This document shows positions 1-4,952 of a DNA stretch of 5,498 nucleotides, piece after piece. This stretch comes from Aquifex aeolicus (GTDB taxonomy: Bacteria > Aquificota > Aquificia > Aquificales > Aquificaceae). Both the position numbers and the translations under genes were made by a program. Position 1 is the first letter of the stretch; every line of letters begins with the position of its first letter. The stretch lies in contig DRNB01000240.1 in NCBI GenBank assembly GCA_011375045.1, positions 1 to 5,498 on the forward strand, read 5' to 3'. The notes beneath the pieces were generated by a model. That model saw only the letters and a program-made list of their open reading frames with translations, had not been told where the DNA came from and made no database searches.

Positions 1-27
1 GAAAGGCGCTCTAAAGGGGAATTTTAC

Positions 28-1287
28 TTGAAAAAAACCCCGAAGGGGTTAACTTTCACTTTCGTGAAGCTGTGGGATCTTTACAGGGACAGGGACTGCG
101 CCATAACCCCCTCCCTCGAAAGGATCAGAAAGGCGCTCGAGCACCTGAACAATCCCCAGAGGAACTTTCCCTCCCTGCTTGTGGGAGGGACGAACGGAAA
201 GGGCTCCACCTGTGCCTTCCTCGAAAGGATCCTCAGGGAGCAGGGTTTCAGAACCGGCTGGTTCGTATCACCCCACCTTGTGAGCGAGAACGAACGCTGG
301 CGCGTTAACGGCAGACCCATAGAGGATGAGGTTCTCAAATTCTACGTCAGGGATCTCAGGGGTGTGATGGAGCGCTTCGATCTCACCTACTTCGAAGCCG
401 CAACCCTTATAGCTCTCCTTTACTTCAGGGACAGCCGTGTGGACGTGGCTGTTTTAGAGGTCGGTATGGGGGGCAGGTGGGACGCCACGAAGGTCAGCGA
501 ACCCATTGCGGTGGCTATAACCAACGTGGAGCGGGATCATACCCGCTGGCTGGGACGAACTGTCGAGGAGATCGCCGAGGACAAGCTCCACCTCTTCGTT
601 CCGGGAAAACCGCTCGTTTTAGGAAGCTCCAGGTATCCCCTCTACACGAAGGCTTTAGAGCTGGGCTACTCGGGGGTGATAGCCGCCGGCATCGACTACA
701 CCTACAGGGGTGAGGTGGTGGGTGCGCGAACCTACCTGAAAAACTACAGCTTCGGTAGCCTCAGCATCGCCGAGGCGGAGCTGGGTTTGCTGGGAAGATG
801 GCAGGCGGACAACGCCGCCTTAGCGCTCACCCTTGCAGAGCTTGCCTTTGACCTCGATGAGGACAGGATCCCCCCCGCTCTTTCGGGAACGCGCTGGGAG
901 GGGAGGATGGAGGTTCTGAGGGAGGACCCCCTCTTAGTGGTCGACGGATCCCACAACCCCTACGCTGTAGCCAAGGCGGTCAAGGAGGTTAGCAGGATCT
1001 TCGGTGAGGTGGGCATCCTCTTCACAGGACTGAAGGAAAAGGACTGGAAGCTTTCCCTCGAGCTGATCCGGAGATACAGGGACACCATCTATCTTATTCA
1101 GGTGAACCACCACAGGGGAGAGTCCCTGAGCGCCCTTGCGGAGCACGCGAGGAAGTTAGGTTTCAGGAAAATTCACCTCCTGCGTTCGGCTGAGGAGGTC
1201 TGGTTTTTGGAGAGGAGCGTGTGCGCTCTGGGCTCTCTCTACCTTGTGGGAGAGATTAAAGAAGCCCGGAGACACACCGTTATATAA
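28..1287 (+). CDS. folC: Folylpolyglutamate synthase / dihydrofolate synthase (FolC)
   Basis: Mur-ligase-family enzyme that joins glutamate to folates (and, in bifunctional members, to dihydropteroate) with ATP hydrolysis in the cytoplasm. From the TTG at 28 it has 419 residues, a normal FolC length. Motifs in order: P-loop GGTNGKGST (53-61), SPHL (81-84), YFEAATLIAL (121-130), LEVGMGGRWDAT (143-154), ITN (164-166), DHTRWLG (170-176), GRWQADNAA (256-264), TRWEGRMEV (288-296), DGSHNP (306-311), and C-terminal TGLKEKDW and GSLYLVGEI. The usual EKAG block is EDKLHL here, but the lysine (K186) is kept. Whether it is mono- or bifunctional cannot be decided. The start is uncertain: TTG 28 has AAAGGGGA seven bases upstream, while GTG 64 (residue 13) would begin at KLWDLY, closer to the usual family N-terminus, but has no well-spaced SD. 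The frame stays open to the left edge. The EAL-HDOD gene follows after 14 bases, probably in one operon. Confidence 0.95.
   Translation: MKKTPKGLTFTFVKLWDLYRDRDCAITPSLERIRKALEHLNNPQRNFPSLLVGGTNGKGSTCAFLERILREQGFRTGWFVSPHLVSENERWRVNGRPIEDEVLKFYVRDLRGVMERFDLTYFEAATLIALLYFRDSRVDVAVLEVGMGGRWDATKVSEPIAVAITNVERDHTRWLGRTVEEIAEDKLHLFVPGKPLVLGSSRYPLYTKALELGYSGVIAAGIDYTYRGEVVGARTYLKNYSFGSLSIAEAELGLLGRWQADNAALALTLAELAFDLDEDRIPPALSGTRWEGRMEVLREDPLLVVDGSHNPYAVAKAVKEVSRIFGEVGILFTGLKEKDWKLSLELIRRYRDTIYLIQVNHHRGESLSALAEHARKLGFRKIHLLRSAEEVWFLERSVCALGSLYLVGEIKEARRHTVI
36..50 (-). terminator. Perfect inverted repeat with T-run on the minus strand
   Basis: AACCCC (36-41) and GGGGTT (45-50) are perfect inverted repeats around a 3-base spacer. 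Read on the minus strand, the stem is followed by five more T residues, the form of an intrinsic terminator for leftward transcription. On the plus strand it is preceded by an A-run and followed only by TTAACTTT, so it would be weak in that direction. It overlaps the first codons of folC if TTG 28 is the start. It may instead be a hairpin at the translation start, or chance. Confidence 0.35.
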
Positions 1288-1301
1288 AATAGGACTCGAG
1301 T

Positions 1302-2546
1302 ATGTATGTGCTCTTTAAACAGCCCATCTTCGACAGGGAGGGAAACATAGCCTTTTACGAGGTAACCCTGAAGGACATAAAGACCAAACGCTTTCCCCAG
1401 GGACTCGACCCTCTGAAGGCTACCTCTATAACGGTGAACATAGTAGCGGACGTGGGACCGGACAAAATAGGCAACGGTAAACCTGTCTTTGTAAACGTGC
1501 CCTCTCTGTTCCTCGAAGCGACCATGTTCGAACTGCTGCCTCCCGAGCTTGTGGGTATAGAGCTTGTCGAAAACAGGAGCATAACCGATGAACTTCTGAA
1601 GGCGGTCAACGAGCTCGTGGACCGGGGTTTTACCTTCTGCATCGACGACTTTGGCTTTGAGAAGGTAAACTACCTTCCCCTCCTCAATAAGTGTCATATG
1701 GTAAAGATCAACTGGAAGGAGATGGTTTACAGCGAGGAGGAGCTCAGGGAGGTCATGGGTATCCTGAAGGAGCTTAACAAGGGAGTGGTGGCAAAGAATA
1801 TAGAGACCGAAGCGGATTACGACAGCGCCAAGAGGGCGGGCGTGGATTACTTTCAGGGATTTTACCTCTCCCGACCCATCCCCCTGAGGGATATAAGGAG
1901 CCTTTACTTCATGAAGGGAACGGTGATAAAGCTCTACGAGGCTCTCAAAAAGCGAAACCTTGCCAAGGTTGCGGACGTTATAGAGCAGGACGTTGGAGCC
2001 ACCTACAGGCTTCTGCGGTTTGTCAAATCCCTTTACAGGGAGCGGGCGCACGACATAAACTCCGTGGAGGACGCCATATCGCTCCTTAGCCTGAACAACG
2101 TGGCTAACTTCACCCTCGCCCTTGCCATAACGGAGCTCTTCGCAGGACACGAGGAGGAGGAGCTGATAAGGCGTTCCCTCCTGAGGGCAAGCCTTGCGGA
2201 GGAGCTTGCCAAGCTCTACGTGCCGGGGCTGGAGGAGAAAGCCTACATCACAGGACTGTTTTCCCTGACAGATGAGCTGATGGGGGAGCACCCTCAGGAG
2301 ATAGCCAAGGAGCTGGAGCTGGACGAGGATATAGTTGAGGCTTACGAGAGCAGATACAACGAGCTGGGGCTCATCCTTTCCCTGGTGGAGCTTTTGGAGG
2401 AGGACATGGAGAACGAGGAGATGGTGGACAGGGTTGCGAAGATTCTAAAGGTGAGCAAGTCCCGGGTCAAAAAGGCTATAAAGAACGCCCTCCGCATAAC
2501 GGCAAAGATGACCTCCACGGGAGGCAGGGATCAGTCGGCGGTTTGA
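1302..2546 (+). CDS. EAL-HDOD domain signalling protein (YuxH/CdgJ-like), EAL part probably inactive
   Basis: A 414-residue cytoplasmic protein with an N-terminal EAL-like domain (about 1-200) and a C-terminal HDOD domain (about 200-400), the architecture of the YuxH/CdgJ family. EAL landmarks: FKQPIF (5-10), YEVTLKD (19-25) where EAL reads EVT, FVNV (63-66), GIELVE (85-90), IDDFG (114-118), VKIN (134-137, canonical IKID), AKNIET (164-169, canonical AEGVET), and FQGFYLSRP (184-192). The first glutamate, N65, D115/D116 and K135 remain. The glutamate of AEGVE that is catalytic in active EAL enzymes is lysine (K165), and the Asp of IKID is Asn, so c-di-GMP hydrolysis is unlikely; binding or scaffolding is more plausible. 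The HDOD region includes VIEQDVGATYRLLRFV (226-241), INSVEDAISLLSLNNV (252-267) and helical repeats. Start ATG 1302 has AGGA seven bases upstream. The 3' end overlaps convergent rplI by 16 bases. Confidence 0.88.
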   Translation: MYVLFKQPIFDREGNIAFYEVTLKDIKTKRFPQGLDPLKATSITVNIVADVGPDKIGNGKPVFVNVPSLFLEATMFELLPPELVGIELVENRSITDELLKAVNELVDRGFTFCIDDFGFEKVNYLPLLNKCHMVKINWKEMVYSEEELREVMGILKELNKGVVAKNIETEADYDSAKRAGVDYFQGFYLSRPIPLRDIRSLYFMKGTVIKLYEALKKRNLAKVADVIEQDVGATYRLLRFVKSLYRERAHDINSVEDAISLLSLNNVANFTLALAITELFAGHEEEELIRRSLLRASLAEELAKLYVPGLEEKAYITGLFSLTDELMGEHPQEIAKELELDEDIVEAYESRYNELGLILSLVELLEEDMENEEMVDRVAKILKVSKSRVKKAIKNALRITAKMTSTGGRDQSAV

Positions 2547-2998
2547 GCCTCCTTTTCCTCGGGCTTTACCTCCAACTTTATCTCAACGGACACCTCCCTG
2601 TGGAGCCTGATGGTTACCGGAAACATGCCGAGTTCCCTTACGGGCTGGGGAAAGATAACGTTCTTTCTGTCTAACTCCACGCCCTTCTCCTTCAGAGCGT
2701 TGACCACGTCCGCGGAGGTAACGGCTCCAAACAGCTTTCCCTTCTCTCCGGCAGGCTTCCTTATCTCGAGAACGAGATCCTTCAGCTTCTTGGCTATCTC
2801 TTGGGCTCTCTTCCTTTCCCTCTCTAACTTCCTGCTCTTCTGTTTGAGGATCTCCTGAACGTGCCGGATGTTACCCTCCGTCGCCGGCAGGGCGAGACCC
2901 CGCGGTATCAGATAGTTGTTGGCAAAACCCCTCTTGACCTCTACCACATCCCCGAGAAAACCGTAACCTTCCAGATCTTTGATCAGAACAACCTTCAT
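2531..2998 (-). CDS. rplI: Large ribosomal subunit protein bL9
   Basis: 155-residue ribosomal protein of the 50S subunit, slightly longer than the usual 148-150 because of an acidic tail (PEEKEAQTAD). The N-terminal RNA-binding domain (1-50) has MKVVLIKDLEGYGFLGDVVEVK and the glycine/asparagine signature RGFANNYLIPRGLA (23-36). A long charged linker helix follows (about 45-75, rich in Lys, Arg and Glu). The C-terminal domain contains GKLFGAVTSADVV (87-99). The ATG is preceded by GGAGGT (plus-strand 3005-3010) six bases upstream, which abuts the rpsR stop; only 12 bases separate the two genes. It is the last gene of rpsF-ssb-rpsR-rplI. Its final codons overlap the 3' end of the convergent EAL-HDOD gene. 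Confidence 0.98.
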   Translation of the reverse strand: MKVVLIKDLEGYGFLGDVVEVKRGFANNYLIPRGLALPATEGNIRHVQEILKQKSRKLERERKRAQEIAKKLKDLVLEIRKPAGEKGKLFGAVTSADVVNALKEKGVELDRKNVIFPQPVRELGMFPVTIRLHREVSVEIKLEVKPEEKEAQTAD

Positions 2999-3010
2999 GC
3001 GTTCACCTCC

Positions 3011-3232
3011 TCAGACCACCACGTAGGGAAGAAGAGCCAGCTGACGTGCCCTCTTTATCTGGAGGGCTAACCTCTTCTGGTGTCTGTTGCACAGATTGGT
3101 CTGCCTTCTCGACTTTATCCTCGCCCTTTCTGTGAGGAACTGCCTGAGCTCCTCGTAGTTCTTGTAATCGGGTTCCTTTTTCCTCTCACAGAAGTAGCAA
3201 ACCTTTCTGCGAGCGGGTCTCTTTATAGCCAT
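3011..3232 (-). CDS. rpsR: Small ribosomal subunit protein bS18, zinc-binding type
   Basis: 73-residue protein of the 30S platform that forms a heterodimer with bS6. The C-terminal half has the standard RNA-binding pattern, ending in QIKRARQLALLPY (58-70). C12, C15 (VCYFCERK) and C48, H51 (LCNRH) form a CxxC...CxxH zinc-ribbon pattern, so this is the C+ form of S18; many bacteria, such as E. coli, carry a form without these ligands. The ATG is preceded by AGGAGGT (plus-strand 3240-3246) at seven bases. It lies 23 bases after ssb and 12 bases before rplI in the same operon. Confidence 0.97.
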   Translation of the reverse strand: MAIKRPARRKVCYFCERKKEPDYKNYEELRQFLTERARIKSRRQTNLCNRHQKRLALQIKRARQLALLPYVVV

Positions 3233-3255
3233 GCGTGCGACCTCCTTTAAATTCT

Positions 3256-3699
3256 TCAGAAGGGTATCTCATCCTCCTCATCGAAGGGAGGTTTGTCCTC
3301 GAGAGCCTTCAGCTCCTCCTCGATATCGGGCGCCCTGTCCGCGGGGGGTATCTCTTCCTCCTCTATCTCCTCTATTCTGGGTTTCCTGATTATCCTCACC
3401 GACTCGGCAACTATCCTCACCCTGCTGCGGGCTTTCCCCTCCTGATCGGACCACCTCTCCTGAGCGAGCCTCCCCTCCAGAACAACCATGTAACCCTTGG
3501 ATAGCCTCGTCGACAGATCCTCGGCGAGGGGACCGTAAGCCTTCACGTCGAAGAAGTGGCTCTCCTCCTTCCACTCCTCGTTCACCCTGTATCGTCTGTT
3601 CCAGACAAGGTTAAACTCGGTTACGGGCGTTCCCGAGGGAAGGTATCTTATAACGGGATCTCTGGTAAGCCTTCCTATGAGGAGAACCTTATTCAGCAC
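3256..3699 (-). CDS. ssb: Single-stranded DNA-binding protein (SSB)
   Basis: 147-residue OB-fold protein that coats single-stranded DNA in replication, recombination and repair. Residues 1-110 form the OB fold: MLNKVLLIGRLTRDP at the start, then PSGTPVTEFNLVWNRRY (21-37), SHFFDVKAYG (47-56) and GYMVVLEGRLAQERW (69-83). A Glu/Asp/Pro-rich disordered linker follows (110-140), and the protein ends in DEEDEIPF, the acidic tip that recruits partner proteins. I choose GTG 3699 rather than the in-frame GTG at 3714: it gives the classic MLNKV start, and GAGGTG (3707-3712) sits seven bases upstream. This start lies inside the end of rpsF, an 11-base overlap that implies translational coupling. Length is somewhat short, with a compact linker. 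Confidence 0.96.
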   Translation of the reverse strand: MLNKVLLIGRLTRDPVIRYLPSGTPVTEFNLVWNRRYRVNEEWKEESHFFDVKAYGPLAEDLSTRLSKGYMVVLEGRLAQERWSDQEGKARSRVRIVAESVRIIRKPRIEEIEEEEIPPADRAPDIEEELKALEDKPPFDEEDEIPF

Positions 3700-4030
3700 C
3701 CTTGAGCACCTCACTCTCCCTGATCTGGAAGTTCAGCCACCGGATCACGTCCTCGTTGATCTTCAGCTGGAAATCCAGTTCGTTGGTAAGCTGGGGGTTC
3801 TGGGTCCTGAACTGGATCAGAAAGTATCTGCCGTGGTTAAAGTTCTCTATGGGGTAGGCGAGCTTCTTGTTGCCCCAGTCCTGAAAGTGCAGTATCTCAC
3901 CCCCCTTGGACTCCACAAACTTCCTGATCTCCTCCGCCTTCCTCTTGACTTCCTCCTCCGTAAGGGTGGGTTTGAGGATAAAAACCGTTTCGTAAAACCT
4001 CGTTGTCCTGTAGTGCCTGTGTCTTGGCAT
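3689..4030 (-). CDS. rpsF: Small ribosomal subunit protein bS6
   Basis: 113-residue 30S platform protein that pairs with bS18. The ferredoxin-like fold is recognised from FYETVFILKPTLTEEEV (12-28), a charged helix (29-42), GGEILHFQDWGNKKLAYPIENFNHGRY (43-69), and NEDVIRWLNFQIRE (92-105). The usual family start is close to the RHYE/RFYE strand, so the ten-residue basic leader (MPRHRHYRTT) is an extension. ATG 4030 is chosen over the longer open frame because GGAGGT (plus-strand 4037-4042) lies six bases upstream and the residues further upstream are not S6-like. It is the first gene of the operon, preceded by a structured leader that pairs with this SD. Its stop codon lies inside ssb. Confidence 0.97.
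   Translation of the reverse strand: MPRHRHYRTTRFYETVFILKPTLTEEEVKRKAEEIRKFVESKGGEILHFQDWGNKKLAYPIENFNHGRYFLIQFRTQNPQLTNELDFQLKINEDVIRWLNFQIRESEVLKGAE
3707..3712 (-). promoter_or_regulatory. Ribosome binding site for ssb inside rpsF
   Basis: GAGGTG on the minus strand lies seven bases before GTG 3699 and within the last codons of rpsF. It decides the ssb start: the upstream GTG at 3714 has no comparably spaced motif and would add five residues not seen in the family. Confidence 0.6.
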
Positions 4031-4036
4031 CTCTTC

Positions 4037-4080
4037 ACCTCCTGGTCTGACGGTCCCCTCCGTATGGGAGGGAACGAGGT
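4037..4080 (-). promoter_or_regulatory. Structured rpsF leader, candidate S6:S18-binding autoregulatory RNA
   Basis: In the rpsF mRNA direction a 9-base-pair stem (4067-4075 with 4053-4061, one U-G wobble) closes a 5-base loop CAUAC. Outside it, ACCUC (4076-4080) can pair with GAGGU (4037-4041), which is most of the rpsF SD. The 3' strand between the two stems is 11 unpaired bases and begins with ACCG (the A and first C can close the stem). An inner stem, a conserved CCG next to a 3' bulge, and an outer stem over the SD match my memory of the described S6:S18 leader, which mimics the 16S rRNA site. Binding of S6:S18 would then block translation of the operon. Pairings are seen; family membership is inferred without a covariance search. 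Confidence 0.65.
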
Positions 4081-4089
4081 TAGTTAGAA

Positions 4090-4098
4090 ATTGTAGCA
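4090..4098 (-). promoter_or_regulatory. Candidate extended -10 promoter for the rpsF operon
   Basis: On the minus strand TGCTACAAT reads as an extended -10 element (TGn plus TACAAT, one mismatch to consensus). No good -35 hexamer occurs 16-18 bases upstream, which extended -10 promoters tolerate. Transcription would begin near 4081-4084, directly before the leader stem at 4080, which supports the call. Confidence 0.5.
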
Positions 4099-4103
4099 CA
4101 GTA

Positions 4104-4113
4104 AAGGATCCTT
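4104..4113. repeat. Perfect 10-base palindrome between divergent promoters
   Basis: AAGGATCCTT is a perfect palindrome centred at 4108.5. The candidate -10 boxes of the two divergent promoters (4090-4095 minus, 4123-4128 plus) have their midpoint at 4109, so the site sits almost exactly on the symmetry axis and near both -35 regions. It could be an operator for a dimeric regulator. Chance is also possible for a single short palindrome. Confidence 0.3.
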
Positions 4114-4122
4114 CTATGGTTG

Positions 4123-4128
4123 TATAAT
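4123..4128 (+). promoter_or_regulatory. Candidate -10 box for the HAMP operon
   Basis: TATAAT is a perfect consensus -10 hexamer ending 19 bases before the TTG start of the first HAMP gene. Initiation near 4135 would leave a very short leader containing the ribosome binding site. No recognisable -35 hexamer lies 16-18 bases upstream, so it may need an activator or rely on upstream context. Confidence 0.5.
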
Positions 4129-4147
4129 ATCTTGGACGGAGGGGAGG

Positions 4148-4552
4148 TTGAGGATAAGGGGGTTGCTGGGCAGGCTCACGGTTTACATTATCTTCGGCTC
4201 CGTTTTCAGCACCCTCATAACGATCGCTGTCCTTTACTTTGTCCTCTACATAACGGAGGTGCCTCCCCACAGGATCACCAGAACCCTGCTTTTCGCGGGG
4301 GCGGTCGTGGGGCTTGCCTTTACCCTTCCCATCTTCTTTGTGAGGGCGGTCCTTTACAAGCTCCTTATAGAGAAGATAAACAGGATGATCGAAGCCATGG
4401 ACAGGGTAAGCAGGGGGGACATAGACACGCCCGTGGAACCCCAGACCAACGACGAGTTCGGTCAGATGGCTGAGGCTTTCGAAAGGATGAGGGTGAGCGT
4501 CAAGGAGATGATAGTCAGGCTGGAGGAGGAGATTGAAAGGCGAAAGCGGTAG
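4148..4552 (+). CDS. Small membrane protein with two TM helices and a HAMP domain, no output domain (copy 1)
   Basis: 134 residues, predicted inner-membrane protein. Two hydrophobic helices (about 11-35 and 45-68) flank a tiny outside loop of about nine residues (TEVPPHRIT). A HAMP domain fills the rest (about 71-125): first helix EKINRMIEAMDRVSRG, connector DIDTPVEPQ, then NDEFGQMAEAFERMRVSV with the DExG hallmark at 102-105. The proline usual near the HAMP start is absent (K76 there). The protein ends in a charged coil (VRLEEEIERRKR) with no kinase, methyl-accepting, cyclase or other output domain. Start TTG 4148 is chosen because GGAGG (4138-4142) lies five bases upstream; TTG 4163 is an alternative. 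The next gene starts inside this one (20-base overlap) and is a paralogue. I infer a signal-relay subunit acting through heteromeric coiled-coil contacts; the function is unknown. Confidence 0.8.
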   Translation: MRIRGLLGRLTVYIIFGSVFSTLITIAVLYFVLYITEVPPHRITRTLLFAGAVVGLAFTLPIFFVRAVLYKLLIEKINRMIEAMDRVSRGDIDTPVEPQTNDEFGQMAEAFERMRVSVKEMIVRLEEEIERRKR

Positions 4553-4952
4553 GAAGAGAAAGTACAGAAGCGTTCTCTACAAGATCCTCGATGTGGTCTT
4601 CATCGGCTCTCTTCTTGCGGCGCTGCTGGTCTTCTTCGTGTTCTTCTTTGCCATGGTCAACAACGATGTTCCCCAGGAGGTCGCCTTCAAGTACGCGCTG
4701 GGATCGACCCTCTTTCTGATCCTGTGCTGGTTTGTGGGACCCATCCTCATCATCCAGCTTCTCATAGAAAGAACCATCCTCAGGCCGATAAAGGAGATGA
4801 CAAGGCTTCTGGAGAAGATGAGCGGCGGCGATCTGGACACACCCCTCGAAGTTAAGGGTGAGTATGAGATAGAGAGGCTTGCCAACTCCTTCGAGAGGAT
4901 GAGGTTGTCCCTGCGGGCGCTGATGAGAAGATTAAAAAAGTATGAGTCCTGA
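4533..4952 (+). CDS. Small membrane protein with two TM helices and a HAMP domain, no output domain (copy 2)
   Basis: 139 residues with the same plan as its upstream neighbour: a basic cytoplasmic start (KGESGRKRKYR), helix 1 (about 17-41, very Phe/Val/Leu rich), a short loop (about 42-54), helix 2 (55-78), and a HAMP domain (about 80-134). The HAMP has the conserved proline (RPI, 84-86) and the connector GDLDTPLE. Where copy 1 reads DEFG this one reads YEIE (111-114), so the hallmark glycine is missing. The two HAMP domains align without gaps from SGGDLDTP to FERMR, showing they are paralogues. It ends at KKYES with no output domain. TTG 4533 is preceded by a GGAGGAGGA run (4522-4530) and overlaps copy 1 by 20 bases. 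The downstream gene starts 11 bases before this stop. Translational coupling points to a complex. Confidence 0.8.
   Translation: MKGESGRKRKYRSVLYKILDVVFIGSLLAALLVFFVFFFAMVNNDVPQEVAFKYALGSTLFLILCWFVGPILIIQLLIERTILRPIKEMTRLLEKMSGGDLDTPLEVKGEYEIERLANSFERMRLSLRALMRRLKKYES

Noticed and set aside
1..31. End of an upstream gene at the left edge (stops at 12-14 or 29-31 in other frames)
   Set aside because: Too few codons are visible to recognise or support any product, and the folC frame is itself open to the edge.
1239..2291. A 350-codon open frame on the minus strand, antisense to the EAL-HDOD gene
   Set aside because: The translation has no recognisable domain, and the plus-strand frame is clearly an EAL-HDOD protein with family motifs. 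Biased codon use readily leaves the antisense frame open.
2512..2524. CCTCC/GGAGG hairpin with a 3-base loop near the end of the EAL-HDOD gene as a terminator
   Set aside because: The stem is only five pairs and neither strand has a T-run after it. It lies within coding sequence and may be chance.
3700..3714. Longer ssb starting at GTG 3714
   Set aside because: It adds five residues before the family-typical MLNKV start and would lose the well-spaced GAGGTG ribosome binding site.
3677..4087. A 136-codon plus-strand open frame opposite rpsF
   Set aside because: It mirrors the strongly supported bS6 gene, has no family resemblance, and has no ribosome binding site of note.
4031..4270. N-terminal extension of rpsF up to 4270
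   Set aside because: The extra residues are not S6-like and would be read from the leader, promoter and opposite-strand HAMP gene region. ATG 4030 has a perfect GGAGGT at six bases.
4120..4473. Alternative plus-strand open frame of 117 codons over the first HAMP gene
   Set aside because: It is a shifted frame with no hydrophobic or domain pattern; the frame starting at 4148 gives two TM helices and a clear HAMP domain.
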